Part shown: piece by piece, positions 36,634-45,969 of the stretch
Position numbering within the stretch: the first letter of the stretch is position 1
How the letters are laid out: each line of letters begins with the position of its first letter
Assembly (NCBI RefSeq): GCF_003576315.1
Contig: NZ_QWFZ01000024.1
Location: 1 to 64,000, forward strand
Length of the DNA: 64,000 bases
Origin: Henriciella mobilis
GTDB lineage: Bacteria > Pseudomonadota > Alphaproteobacteria > Caulobacterales > Hyphomonadaceae
Direction of reading: 5' to 3'
Translations under genes and position numbers: made by a program
Notes under the pieces: model-generated
What the model was told of the DNA's origin: nothing
The model's input: only the letters and a program-made list of their open reading frames with translations
Databases searched by the model: none

Positions 36634-37569
36634 ATGGCCGACAATAATGACCGTATTCCTCCCCTGAACGCCCTGCGTGCCTTCGAAGCCGCCGCCCGCA
36701 GGCTGTCTTTCAGCAAGGCGGCAGAGGAGCTGAACGTTACCCCGGGTGCGATCTCCCAGCATATCCGTCAACTGGAGGAATATGCCGGTACGCCGCTTTT
36801 CCGTCGGACGGGACGCAGTGTCCTGCTGACAGATGCCGCGCAGGCCAGCCTGCCACTGGTGCGTGAGGCCTTCTCGAAAATTACGGAAGCCGGCCGCATC
36901 ATGCAGCAGCCAGCCCGCAAGGGTCGGGTGATGGTATCCTGTGCGCCGAGTTTTGCGGCCAAATGGCTCGCGCCGCGCCTCGACCGGTTTCACATCGCCT
37001 ATCCGGGCATCGAGGCCTGGATCTCCGCCGACATCGCGATTACCGACTTCACGACGGCCGACGCCGACTTCGCAATCCGCTATGGGCGCGGCGAATATGA
37101 TGGGCTCAAGTCAGAAAAACTCATGGACGAGACAGTGCTGCCGGTTTGCTCGCCGCGCCTTCTCGAAGGCTCTGATGCCATCCGCAAGCCCGAGGACCTG
37201 GCCAAGCACACCCTGATCCACGATGAGAGCACCGAACAGGATCCGTCCTGCCCGGACTGGACCAGCTGGCTTGCAGCGCGCGGTGTGACTGACAGGGTCG
37301 ACTCAACCCGGGGGCCGCGTTTCAACCAGTCCTCAATGGCAATTGAAGCGGCATCGTCCGGACGTGGTGTCGTTCTCGCCAAGCGGGCGATTGCCTCATC
37401 CGACATGGCAGCCGGCAGGCTGGTTGCCCCCTTCGCTGACGGTTCTACCAGTATTGATTTCGGCTACTGGCTGGTCTGGCCCAAGGGGCGCCACCTGTCA
37501 GAGGACGTTCGGGCCTTTATCAAGTGGGTGAAAGCAGAGGCAGCCGCCGGAGAAATTCACGGCGTTTGA
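36634..37569 (+). CDS. LysR-family transcriptional regulator (GcvA type)
   Basis: The 311-residue protein has an N-terminal wHTH (IPPLNALRAFEAAARRLSF, SKAAEELNVTPGAISQHI, LEEYAGTPLFRRTGR) typical of GcvA-like regulators and a C-terminal periplasmic-binding-type effector domain. It stands divergent from cysG, the usual position for a regulator of the neighbouring operon, so control of sulfate assimilation is a fair inference, though GcvA relatives elsewhere regulate unrelated genes. Confidence 0.92.
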   Translation: MADNNDRIPPLNALRAFEAAARRLSFSKAAEELNVTPGAISQHIRQLEEYAGTPLFRRTGRSVLLTDAAQASLPLVREAFSKITEAGRIMQQPARKGRVMVSCAPSFAAKWLAPRLDRFHIAYPGIEAWISADIAITDFTTADADFAIRYGRGEYDGLKSEKLMDETVLPVCSPRLLEGSDAIRKPEDLAKHTLIHDESTEQDPSCPDWTSWLAARGVTDRVDSTRGPRFNQSSMAIEAASSGRGVVLAKRAIASSDMAAGRLVAPFADGSTSIDFGYWLVWPKGRHLSEDVRAFIKWVKAEAAAGEIHGV

Positions 37570-37637
37570 GAAAAATGCGCCTGACAGGCGAATCCGGCAT
37601 CGAACTTGCTCAGTAACTCCCCGTTAAGACCAAATCA

Positions 37638-37652
37638 GGGACATCTTGTCCC
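37638..37652. repeat. Small palindrome GGGACA-TCT-TGTCCC
   Basis: A perfect 6-bp inverted repeat with a 3-base centre, 22 bases upstream of the next ATG. It may be an operator or a short hairpin in the leader. Confidence 0.4.
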
Positions 37653-37673
37653 AAGGCTTGCGGGGTACCGGGG

Positions 37674-38054
37674 ATGCTGTTCCTGCTGAATGACCAGATC
37701 GTCAATGTGGCACTGCCCGAGATGCATCTTGAGCGGCGCTGGAAAATGATCGGCTGCGGAAAGCCTTATGGGCTGCGGGCCTGCGAAGTCGTTGAATTTG
37801 TCCAGGGCCGGCTCGAAGAAGTTCGCGTGACGCGCGAAACCCTCTCCGACAAGGAAGCGCGCGATCTGGCCGCCCTGATCATTTCCCGGACCGGGGCCAA
37901 CAGTCTCATCCTGCGACACCGGTCCGACGGCTCGAGCGAGCCGATGCTGAGGCTTATACCGGCGCCGGTGCTCGACGTGTTTGCGCGCGGTTCACTGGCC
38001 GGACAGGCCAGCGTCCAGTCCCACGATGACCAGCAGGCAGCCGCCGCCCATTAG
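37674..38054 (+). CDS. Hypothetical protein
   Basis: A 126-residue soluble protein of mixed alpha/beta character, with LERRWKMIGCGKPYGLRACEVVEF in its first third (about residues 19-42; one Cys in each half of that segment). The C-terminus (VQSHDDQQAAAAH) is low-complexity. No family recognised. Its last four bases overlap the stop of the convergent AbgT gene. Confidence 0.6.
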   Translation: MLFLLNDQIVNVALPEMHLERRWKMIGCGKPYGLRACEVVEFVQGRLEEVRVTRETLSDKEARDLAALIISRTGANSLILRHRSDGSSEPMLRLIPAPVLDVFARGSLAGQASVQSHDDQQAAAAH

Positions 38055-39679
38055 GGCGTCTGGGCAGCCGGCAGGGTGTATTCCATCGGCGCGCCCGGCC
38101 CTAGATCCCAGCCGAGATAGACCCAGGCGACGACCAGCAGCACGCCGGAAACCAGCATCCAGATCGAGTACGGGATCATCATTGCCATCAGGCTGCCAAG
38201 CCCGAAATCCTTCTCCCACCGTTTCGCGAAGACCAGGATCAGAGGGAAGTAGACCATGAGCGGCGTGATGATGTTCGTCGCCGAGTCACCAACACGATAG
38301 ACCGCCGTCGCGCCTTCAGCGCTGATGCCGAGCAGCATCAGCATCGGGATCATGACCGGCGCCAGCAGGGCCCATTTCGCGCTGGCCGATCCGACGAAAA
38401 GATTGATCAGGGCCGAGAAGAGCACGATCAGGCCGAGCAGGATCGGCAGGGGCAGGCCGGAATTCTCGATGGCGTCGGCGCCGTGAACGGCCGAGATCAG
38501 TCCCAGATTGGACCACTGGAACATCGCCACGAAGTGCGCCGCCGCGAAGGCGAGGACCAGGTAATAGCCCATATCTTTCATCGCCTCAGCCATCATCTCG
38601 ACGAGGTCCTTGTGATTGTTGATCGTATTGGCGGCCGCGCCATAGGCCCAGCCTGCCGAAAGGAACAGCACCAGGAAGAACGCCACCAGCGAATTGAAGA
38701 AAGGCGCGTATTCCGTGTACCACGGCACCGCTTCGTCTGCTGCAGACTCGTTGATCAGCGGTGTGCCCGGCCCCCAGGTCATGAAGGCCCAGAGCGCGAG
38801 TGTGCCAAGGCAGGCCAGGCCCGCCCATTTAAGGCCCTTGACCTGATCAGGTTCGAGCGGCTTGTCATCCTCATTGAAGCTGTTCGCGGCCATGCCGGTC
38901 GCGACAAACCGGCCGAGCTTTGGCTCGATTACGCGGTCTGTCACATACCAGATGATCGGAAGGTAGATGCACAGGATGGCCACAATGAACCACCAGTTCC
39001 CGGCAATGTTCGCATCGTAACTCGGCACCAGGATTTCGCCCGCCGCCTCCGTAATGCCAAAAAGCAGGGCGTCGAGCTGACCGGGAAAGAGGTTGGCTGA
39101 GAATCCGCCCGAAACACCTGCGAACGCGGCCGTGATGCCTGCAATCGGATGGCGGCCAGCCGAGGCGAAAAGAATACCAGCGAGCGGGATCAGCACGACA
39201 TAGGCGGCGTCGGCGGCGTGGTTCCCAACCATGGCGACAAGCGCAACAACCGGCGTCAGGAGCGCCTTGGGGGCGCCGCGAACAGCAGACCGCATGCCGG
39301 CTGCAAACAGGCCCGACCGTTCTGCGACACCCGCACCGAGCATGACGACCAGCACATAGCCCAGCGGGTGGAAGTGCGTGAATGTCTCTGGCATGTCGAC
39401 CCAGAGGCGCTGGATGTTGTCCGGCGAAAACAGGCTTATGGCCGGGATGATGCCATCCTCGCCGATCGAGAACCGCGTCTTTTGTGACTCCGCCATACCG
39501 CCGAGCACCTGATCGTTCAGGACGGCGTTCGCGCCCATCATCGATGCAACGACAGAGACGAGCATCAGCGCGATGATCAGATAGAAGAAAATGAAGACCG
39601 GGTCGGGTAGTTTGTTTCCCGTTTTCTCGACCCAGCCAAGAAATCCTTTCGCTTCACCTGCCACTGACTGATCCGACAT
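38051..39679 (-). CDS. AbgT family transporter
   Basis: A 542-residue inner-membrane transporter with about 11-13 helices and the AbgT family pattern: GFLGWVEKTGNKLPDPVFIFFYL at the N-terminus, HPLGYVLVVMLGAGVAERSGLFAA, AGVSGGFSANLF and YRVGDSATNIITPLMVYFP. E. coli AbgT imports p-aminobenzoyl-glutamate; the homologues YdaH and MtrF export sulfonamide-like drugs, so the direction here is uncertain. Divergent from prfC. Confidence 0.92.
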   Translation of the reverse strand: MSDQSVAGEAKGFLGWVEKTGNKLPDPVFIFFYLIIALMLVSVVASMMGANAVLNDQVLGGMAESQKTRFSIGEDGIIPAISLFSPDNIQRLWVDMPETFTHFHPLGYVLVVMLGAGVAERSGLFAAGMRSAVRGAPKALLTPVVALVAMVGNHAADAAYVVLIPLAGILFASAGRHPIAGITAAFAGVSGGFSANLFPGQLDALLFGITEAAGEILVPSYDANIAGNWWFIVAILCIYLPIIWYVTDRVIEPKLGRFVATGMAANSFNEDDKPLEPDQVKGLKWAGLACLGTLALWAFMTWGPGTPLINESAADEAVPWYTEYAPFFNSLVAFFLVLFLSAGWAYGAAANTINNHKDLVEMMAEAMKDMGYYLVLAFAAAHFVAMFQWSNLGLISAVHGADAIENSGLPLPILLGLIVLFSALINLFVGSASAKWALLAPVMIPMLMLLGISAEGATAVYRVGDSATNIITPLMVYFPLILVFAKRWEKDFGLGSLMAMMIPYSIWMLVSGVLLVVAWVYLGWDLGPGAPMEYTLPAAQTP

Positions 39680-39818
39680 GCCCTGACCCTTTATGTTTAC
39701 GAAACGGCGACCCTAGCCGGGCTTGGGCTTGAAAGGCAATCCAGCGATCATCTTTCATTCAGCTGCAATATCGGGTAGGCGAGCGCGCTTGAGCCACCTT
39801 TCGAACGAGTACGCTTCC

Positions 39819-41420
39819 ATGTCCCTTTCGCCAGCAGAAGAAGCCGCACGCCGGCGGACCTTTGCGATCATCTCCCACCCGGACGCCGGCAAGACAACGC
39901 TGACGGAAAATCTGCTGCTGGCAGGCGGGGCGATCCGGCTGGCAGGGCAGGTGGCTGCGCGCGGCGAACGGCGGCGTACCCAATCGGACTGGATGAAGAT
40001 CGAGCGCGACCGGGGTATCTCGGTGTCGGCCTCCGTGATGACGTTCGAGCACGACAATCTCGTCTTCAACCTTCTCGACACGCCAGGCCACGAGGACTTT
40101 TCCGAAGACACTTACCGAACGCTGACCGCTGCCGACTCCGCCGTGATGGTGCTCGATGCGGCCAAGGGCATCGAGCCGCAGACGCTGAAGCTCTTCGAAG
40201 TTTGCCGTATGCGCGACATCCCGATCACAACATTCATCAACAAGATGGACCGGGAGGCGCTCGACCCGCTGGAACTGCTGGATGAAATCCAGGACAAGCT
40301 GCAGCTCGACACTGCGCCGCTGTTCTGGCCGGCTGCTTCCGGTCAGCGCTTTGCCGGCATGAAGGATTTGCGCAAGGGCGACTTCATTTCTTTCCGGAAG
40401 AAGACGGCCGATCAGCAGGCTGAGGTTGGCCCGAGCCACCGCATCGGCATGCAGGAAGCGCGCGGCACCATCGACACGATGGTCATGGATGAGCTGGAAG
40501 AGGGCGCAGAACTGGCGACCGAAGCCCTGCCGGAGTTTGATCGTCAGGCCTATGAAGAAGGCCATATGACGCCGGTCGTCTATGGCTCTGCACTACGCCA
40601 TTTCGGCGTCAACGAACTTCTCGCGACGCTTGCTGAATTTGCACCGGGCCCACGCCCCCAAAAGGCGGAGAAGAAAGACCAGCCGATTGTCGTCGAGCGG
40701 TCCGACAAGGCCGTCTCGGGTTTTGTCTTCAAGATCCAGGCGAACATGGATCCGAACCATCGCGACCGCGTGGCCTTCCTGAGGCTGTGTTCGGGCGAGT
40801 TCAAGCGCGGCATGCGCCTTAAGACGACGTCGAACAAGCAGATCAATGTCCACGCGCCGCTGATGTTTCTGGCGCAGGATCGCGAGATCGCAGAGACGGC
40901 ATACGCCGGCGATGTGATCGGCGTGCCAAACCACGGCCAGCTGCGTGTCGGCGACTCGCTTTCGGAAAACGGCGACATCAAGTTCCAGGGCATTCCGAAC
41001 TTCGCCCCGGAAATCCTGCGACGGGCCCGACCCAAGGATCCAATGAAGTCGAAGCATCTGCGCAAGGCGCTCGAGAGCCTGGCGGAAGAGGGCGTGACGC
41101 AGCTTTTCACGCCGGCGCTCGGGTCGGACATGATCGTCGGCGCGGTCGGGTCCCTGCAGATCGACGTCATGGCTGAACGGGTCGCGGCTGAATACAATCT
41201 TGAAGTCGTCTTCGAGCCCGCTTCCTACAATGTCGCGCGCTGGATATCGTCCGATGATCCGGCCAAGCTCGAAGCTTTCCTCGAAAAGAACCGCTCGGCT
41301 GTGGGCACGGATCTCGACGGCGCGCCGGTTTATCTTGCGAAGAATGCGTGGGATGTCGGCTATGCTCAGGAAAAGAATCCCGAGCTGAAATTCACCGCCA
41401 CGAAAGAGCGGTTGCTCTAG
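39819..41420 (+). CDS. prfC: Peptide chain release factor 3
   Basis: RF3 is the GTPase that removes RF1/RF2 after peptide release. The 533-residue product has G1 ISHPDAGKTTLTE, G2/switch I ERDRGISVSASVMTFEH, G3 LLDTPGHEDFSEDTYR, G4 FINKMDRE, then domain II and III motifs. The start MSLSPAEEAARRRTF is chosen because the family begins there; 32 upstream open codons have no similarity. Full length. Confidence 0.95.
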   Translation: MSLSPAEEAARRRTFAIISHPDAGKTTLTENLLLAGGAIRLAGQVAARGERRRTQSDWMKIERDRGISVSASVMTFEHDNLVFNLLDTPGHEDFSEDTYRTLTAADSAVMVLDAAKGIEPQTLKLFEVCRMRDIPITTFINKMDREALDPLELLDEIQDKLQLDTAPLFWPAASGQRFAGMKDLRKGDFISFRKKTADQQAEVGPSHRIGMQEARGTIDTMVMDELEEGAELATEALPEFDRQAYEEGHMTPVVYGSALRHFGVNELLATLAEFAPGPRPQKAEKKDQPIVVERSDKAVSGFVFKIQANMDPNHRDRVAFLRLCSGEFKRGMRLKTTSNKQINVHAPLMFLAQDREIAETAYAGDVIGVPNHGQLRVGDSLSENGDIKFQGIPNFAPEILRRARPKDPMKSKHLRKALESLAEEGVTQLFTPALGSDMIVGAVGSLQIDVMAERVAAEYNLEVVFEPASYNVARWISSDDPAKLEAFLEKNRSAVGTDLDGAPVYLAKNAWDVGYAQEKNPELKFTATKERLL

Positions 41421-41541
41421 CTTCGCCCAATCCCTGCCAGAATTGGCCGCTAATCCATCTGGACAGGGCTGGCGGTCTTCAGTTCACTGGTATCTCACCA
41501 GCCGGATAACCCGAAGGCACAGTCGAATTGGGGGTTGCGCA

Positions 41542-42315
41542 ATGCTGAGATTGGTTTCACTCATCCTGTTCCTCGCTGGCGTCGCCCTCGTCGGTTGGGG
41601 CGGCTATCGGATCTACTCAGGCGATTTCGGCGCCCAAGACGAAAAGGCCGTCGTCGAGAGCCAGCCCTTCCAGACCAAATCACTTGAAGCCGATGTCCCG
41701 CGCGGTTCGGCCGATGACATGGCCGCCTTCGAGGTGACACCTGACGAAGACAGCTTCGGTGCATTGGCCGATGAAGACACTTTTGGCGTTGCCAGCGCGA
41801 CCGACCGGCTCATGGAACGGCTGCGCACGGTTCCGATTGCGCATGAGACCCCGACCCAGGCAAAGTTCAACCGCGCGTTCGAAGTGACCGTCGCGATCGA
41901 TGCGACCGGCGACAGCAGCGCTGCCGACGCACTTCCCGGCGAAGGCAACATCGTCGAAGGCGAAGCGCAGGTGCTGGAGAAAGCGCAGGCGACCCTGTCA
42001 GGATCGGCATTCGATATCGAGATCGTCTCGCCATCCGTGCAGACGATATCGCCGGTGACCGAGAATATCTGGCGTTGGCGGGTGACACCGCTCGAGACGG
42101 GGACGCACGAACTGCGGATCGAGCTCTTCGCACTCGAAAACAATGAAGCCCTGCCGATCCGAACCTTTACCGACCGGGTGGAGGTTCGTGTTTCGAGGCT
42201 CGGTCAGGTCCTGGCGACGGCGGACTCGCTTGATCCGGTCTTCATGATTTTGGGTGGAGCGGGTTCTCTGCTGGCCGGGCTATTCGGCGTTTTCCGCTTT
42301 TTTCGCGGACGCTGA
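41542..42315 (+). CDS. Hypothetical protein with terminal membrane helices
   Basis: A 257-residue protein. Residues 2-25 form one hydrophobic helix (LVSLILFLAGVALVGWGG), then an acidic periplasmic linker with DEDSFGALADEDTFGVAS, a beta-rich domain (about 100-215) and a C-terminal helix (FMILGGAGSLLAGLFGVFRFF). The topology suggests both ends in the inner membrane with a periplasmic domain between. Not recognised. The 3' end overlaps the convergent DUF6665 gene by 36 bases. Confidence 0.65.
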   Translation: MLRLVSLILFLAGVALVGWGGYRIYSGDFGAQDEKAVVESQPFQTKSLEADVPRGSADDMAAFEVTPDEDSFGALADEDTFGVASATDRLMERLRTVPIAHETPTQAKFNRAFEVTVAIDATGDSSAADALPGEGNIVEGEAQVLEKAQATLSGSAFDIEIVSPSVQTISPVTENIWRWRVTPLETGTHELRIELFALENNEALPIRTFTDRVEVRVSRLGQVLATADSLDPVFMILGGAGSLLAGLFGVFRFFRGR

Positions 42316-42642
42316 TACCGGTCGGCGCCGGACGATTCCGATGCGGTTGAGAACCGCGCGCGGTATGGCGAAGGCCTGGATGATATCGCGCTGGTCGCGC
42401 AGCCCGTTCAATTCGCGCTGAAGGAAGTAGGCCTGAACGGCCTCTGCCGCGTCGAGCAGAAGGTCTTCCCGTGCCGTTTGATCTTCAGGATACTCCAGCC
42501 GCAGCAGGGCTGTCTCGATGGCGCGCCCGGCCCGGCCAAGAGCTGCGGCCTTCTCGGCTGCGACTTCCGCTTCGAGAGAGCTTTTGGCCTCGGCCGATTG
42601 GACACGGGTAAAGGCTCTGATTGTCGGAGACCGGACAGTCAG
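42280..42642 (-). CDS. DUF6665-like protein, probable CTG start
   Basis: Read on the minus strand, the frame after the DUF411 stop (TAA, 42646-42648) gives a 120-residue protein with SSLEAEVAAEKAAALGRAGR, a region with DLLLDAAEAVQAYFLQREL and GLRDQRDIIQAFAIPRAVLNRIG, which resembles the alphaproteobacterial DUF6665 family. There is no ATG, GTG or TTG near the start of similarity. CTG at 42642 lies 8 bases after GGAGG, making CTG the likely start. Translation is probably coupled to DUF411, whose last codons form the ribosome-binding site. Function unknown. Confidence 0.72.
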   Translation of the reverse strand: MTVRSPTIRAFTRVQSAEAKSSLEAEVAAEKAAALGRAGRAIETALLRLEYPEDQTAREDLLLDAAEAVQAYFLQRELNGLRDQRDIIQAFAIPRAVLNRIGIVRRRPVSASAKKAENAE

Positions 42643-42645
42643 GGC

Positions 42646-43071
42646 TTATACCTCCATGAAGATCTTTCCGGGTGTGCCGATCACTTCGATCTTGAATGGC
42701 GCCGACTTCTCGCCGCCCATGCCCGGAGAGCCGGCTGGCATGCCGGGAAGCGAGAGACCGGTAATGTCAGGCCGTTCTTCGAGCAAGGTCTCGATGGCCT
42801 CAACGGGGACGTGCCCCTCAACGACGTAACCCTCCACAATGAGCGTGTGGCAGCCACCTTGTCGGGCAGGGATGCCGCGTTCGGCTTTCAGCTCATTGAG
42901 GGCGTCGGGCTGAAGCTCGACGATCTCGACCTCGAAACCGTGGTCTTCCAGGTACTTGGCATGGCCCAGGCAGCAGCCGCACCATGGCGTTTTGTACATG
43001 GTCGCTGCTTGGGCAAGTGCCATCAGCGGGATCATGAGTGCGGCGAGGGCAAGTGAGGCGAAACGGATCAT
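42646..43071 (-). CDS. DUF411 family exported metal-binding protein
   Basis: A 141-residue protein with a signal peptide (MIRFASLALAALMIPLMALA), then the DUF411 core: MYKTPWCGCCLGHAKYL with a CGCC motif, ERGIPARQGGCHTLIVEGYVVEGHVP, and a C-terminal Met/Gly/Pro-rich stretch (LPGMPAGSPGMGG). Members bind copper or other soft metals in the periplasm and often occur near metal-resistance genes; no such genes are near here. It lies between a long coiled-coil gene and DUF6665 on the same strand. Confidence 0.88.
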   Translation of the reverse strand: MIRFASLALAALMIPLMALAQAATMYKTPWCGCCLGHAKYLEDHGFEVEIVELQPDALNELKAERGIPARQGGCHTLIVEGYVVEGHVPVEAIETLLEERPDITGLSLPGMPAGSPGMGGEKSAPFKIEVIGTPGKIFMEV

Positions 43072-43111
43072 AGGCCAGTCTTCCTTTGGGACATGACCGC
43101 CAGAATGGCCT

Positions 43112-45241
43112 TTATCCCAGGGCAGCGTCAATGAGCAGGAATGCGGAAAGCCGCGCGCTTGCATTCTTGGAGGACCGGCAGGTCTTGTCGAGCGCCATCA
43201 GGGCGTCCGGTTCTTCCATGACGAGAAACTCCCGCGACATCTGCATCAGCTGACTATCCACGTCGAGGCGCTTCTGAACCCGCTGGACCTGGCGTGAAGC
43301 CGCATCGCTAATCGCCTTGCGGCGCAGGCCCTCGCCTTTGCGGGACGCACTGGCGATCTTCTTCTTGTCACGGGGACGGAAGATTTCGCCCAGGCGAATG
43401 CCGGAGTCCATGAGGCGGTGAATAACCTCTTCGGCGATTTCCTCGCGTGGCATGGTCGGATGCTCATCGCGCTCCATGTCGGCGATGATGTCGCTCCATT
43501 GCTGGCTGTCGGAGCGCTTTGCCGCGTGCTGTTGCGGCGCGGTATTCGGTTCGGCTTCAGCCTTTACGTCCGTCTCGGGCTCGGCGACCTCTTCAGTCTC
43601 GGCCTCAGCCTCTGCGAAAGCAGCTTCATCTTCCTCATCGTCCGGTTCAGGCTCTTCGGCGGCGGCAAGGTTTACGGCCTGGCTGCCGCCAACCGGCTTC
43701 AGGTAGGGGGGGCGGTCCGTGCGGCGGCGGAAGAACTGGAGAGGCTGGTTTTGCCCGGATGGCTCGTCGCGGTCCTCTGGTGCGGGCGCGCTGGCATCCT
43801 CGTTCTCATTGTCCGCAGCCCCGGCCTGCTGGCCGAAGTCGTCCTCATTGTAGGTGTGGGAGGACTCGTTACTTTGGGAACGTGACGCGCTGCTCCCTTC
43901 GAACAGGTCGTCGTCACCAGCCTCGGGCGCTGTGTTCTCAGGTTGGGGCGTATCCTCGAAGACATCATCGTCTTCGAGCTTGGGCTGCGACGTCGCCGGT
44001 TTCTTGGGCTTCAGCCACCCTGACGGCGCGCTCGGCAGGCCTGGCGACGAGGCGAGGATTTGGGCCCTGCGCGAGGCGGAGTCTTCCGTCGGTGTTGTTG
44101 TTGGACCTGCGGGCGGATTATCTGCGCGGCGGGCATGCTCGGCATCTGCCTCGGCCCGCGCAGCCCGAACCGCCTGTGCAGCCTCAAGGCCCGCAGCTTT
44201 CAGCTGGGACAGAGACGCGGCAGCGCGTTCGGATGCTTCGAGCGCCTCTGCCTGGATATCCCGGGAAGCGGCCTTGGCGCGGTCGAGAGCTGAATTGACA
44301 GCTTCGGTCAGCCGGTCCCCCGTGGTGTGTGCGCTGGCGGCAACCATTTCGCCGGCACGGAGCGCCTGTTCGACCATCTTGCGGGACTGTTCGAGCTTTT
44401 CCTCCATCCGCGCGACGGCGAAGATCAATTCCTCGCTGCGCTTGGCGGCCTCGATGGACATCGTGTCGAGCGAGTTCACCTTCTCGGACAGCTTGGAGCT
44501 GGCGGAATCGAGGTTTTCAAGCCGCACTTCCAGGGCCTGGTCGGCCTGCGCAATATCGGCAGCGGCTGCGCGGGCGGAATCGCGCATCTGGGCGGCCTGG
44601 CGTGGGATCGCTTCACTCATCATTTCCGTCTGCTTGCGGATGTCGGCGGCCAGTGTCTCAAGCGACTTGCGCTCATCGTGCAGGCGTTTGGAGAGCTCCT
44701 TGGCATTGTCGGCTGTGACGTAGGAGACGCTTTCAAGGCGCTGTCTTTCATCGGAAATTTCCGCGGACATCGCCTTCATCGATGACAGAGCATGCGCCAT
44801 CGAGCGGTCGACTTCACTGGCACTGCGGCGCATCTGGTCGGCAAATAGCGCGCCATCTTCACCGGTACTCTGCATCGGCATCAGCAAGCGGGCCGCCGCT
44901 TCCAGCACGACAGCATTGGTCGAGGCGGCGCGCGCATTCTCACGCGCCAGCAGGCCTGCCATCAGGATCATCAGGCCGGGGATGGCGAGCGCGATCGAGC
45001 CCGCACCAATCACCGCAGCGGAATAGGTCGACAACTGGTCGAGCCCCATCAGCGCAACCGCGCCGCCAAAGGCAGCGATCCACCAGGCGAAGGCGCCCGC
45101 GAGGCCGATCCAGAGGAAGCTGCGCCCGCTCTGGCGCGCATCGGAAAGGCTTCGGAGGTGCTCCGATGGGGTTCCGGCATTGTTCCGGACGGGAGTCACC
45201 GTCGGGAGATGCTCCGGATGTTTCGGGTCTTTTGCGTCCAT
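43112..45241 (-). CDS. Two-TM coiled-coil protein with acidic disordered region
   Basis: A 709-residue protein. Two TM helices (about 42-65 and 74-98) are followed by a long Ala/Glu/Arg-rich helical, probably coiled-coil segment (about 130-390). Next come a Pro/Thr/Ser- and Asp/Glu-rich disordered region (about 390-560) and a conserved-looking helical C-terminal domain (DIIADMERDEHPTMPREEI onward). The C-domain is basic where the middle is acidic. The order of two N-terminal TMs plus long coiled coil recalls polar scaffold proteins such as TipN, but I cannot show homology. The start at MDAKDPKHP is chosen; upstream sequence has no support. Gap of 40 bases to DUF411. Confidence 0.7.
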   Translation of the reverse strand: MDAKDPKHPEHLPTVTPVRNNAGTPSEHLRSLSDARQSGRSFLWIGLAGAFAWWIAAFGGAVALMGLDQLSTYSAAVIGAGSIALAIPGLMILMAGLLARENARAASTNAVVLEAAARLLMPMQSTGEDGALFADQMRRSASEVDRSMAHALSSMKAMSAEISDERQRLESVSYVTADNAKELSKRLHDERKSLETLAADIRKQTEMMSEAIPRQAAQMRDSARAAAADIAQADQALEVRLENLDSASSKLSEKVNSLDTMSIEAAKRSEELIFAVARMEEKLEQSRKMVEQALRAGEMVAASAHTTGDRLTEAVNSALDRAKAASRDIQAEALEASERAAASLSQLKAAGLEAAQAVRAARAEADAEHARRADNPPAGPTTTPTEDSASRRAQILASSPGLPSAPSGWLKPKKPATSQPKLEDDDVFEDTPQPENTAPEAGDDDLFEGSSASRSQSNESSHTYNEDDFGQQAGAADNENEDASAPAPEDRDEPSGQNQPLQFFRRRTDRPPYLKPVGGSQAVNLAAAEEPEPDDEEDEAAFAEAEAETEEVAEPETDVKAEAEPNTAPQQHAAKRSDSQQWSDIIADMERDEHPTMPREEIAEEVIHRLMDSGIRLGEIFRPRDKKKIASASRKGEGLRRKAISDAASRQVQRVQKRLDVDSQLMQMSREFLVMEEPDALMALDKTCRSSKNASARLSAFLLIDAALG

Positions 45242-45423
45242 GGCGGCCAATCTACGCGTTTTCCACAAGCGCCGCGACCCTAAAAGTCGCGGCAAACAGA
45301 GGCCCCAGCCCCGCCATTAGGGCGAGCGGCTTGGGGACGGTCAACCCGTATATGCATACATTATACCGGTTTAATGTCCCCTGAACGGCGCTTTTTGGGC
45401 GGAATCCCGGATCGGGACACTTT

Positions 45424-45969
45424 TCAGGCCATTTCTCCCGTCTCAGGCGAGAAATCGTCCTTCAGGATCTCGAACAGGATGTGATCGCGCCAAGCCCCAT
45501 CGAGTTCAAGATAAGCTTTCGCGAGGCCGACTTCGCGAAAGCCGAGCCGAGCCGCCAGCGAACGGGAGCGTTGATTGTCCGGCATGATGGCGGCTTCCAC
45601 GCGGTGCAGGTTGAATTCCCCGAACGAGAGTTCGAGTACGTCCTGGAGCGCCCTGCGCATCACCGACTGGCCTTCATGGCGACGGTCGAGCATGTAGCCA
45701 AGTGTGGCCGACTGGAAGGGGCCGCGTACGATGCGGTCGAGATCGATCTTGCCAATCACGCTTTCATTCCGGTGAACGATACAGAACCGGTAGGCGCGAT
45801 CTTCCCGCCACTCGACCTTGGCGAGCTTGCATGCGGCCTTCCAGTGTTCGCGTGTGAAATAGTTGTCCGACCGGGTAGGAGAGTAGGGGCGGAAACGCTC
45901 GCGGTTGAGCGTCAGGAATTCTGCGACCTGGCGCGGATCGCACTCATGCAGCGCCACAAGCTCGAACAT
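45424..45969 (-). CDS. GNAT acetyltransferase (RimJ/RimL-like)
   Basis: A 181-residue N-acetyltransferase with VIGKIDLDRIVRGPFQSATLGYMLD, RRHEGQSVMRRALQDVLE (acetyl-CoA loop and helix), HRVEAAIMPDNQRSRSLAARLGFREVG and a final RDHILFEIL. This is the RimJ-type pattern; the substrate could be a ribosomal protein or another amine. The start at MFELVALHE fits the family; the frame is open far upstream into the repeat-rich island without similarity. Confidence 0.9.
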   Translation of the reverse strand: MFELVALHECDPRQVAEFLTLNRERFRPYSPTRSDNYFTREHWKAACKLAKVEWREDRAYRFCIVHRNESVIGKIDLDRIVRGPFQSATLGYMLDRRHEGQSVMRRALQDVLELSFGEFNLHRVEAAIMPDNQRSRSLAARLGFREVGLAKAYLELDGAWRDHILFEILKDDFSPETGEMA

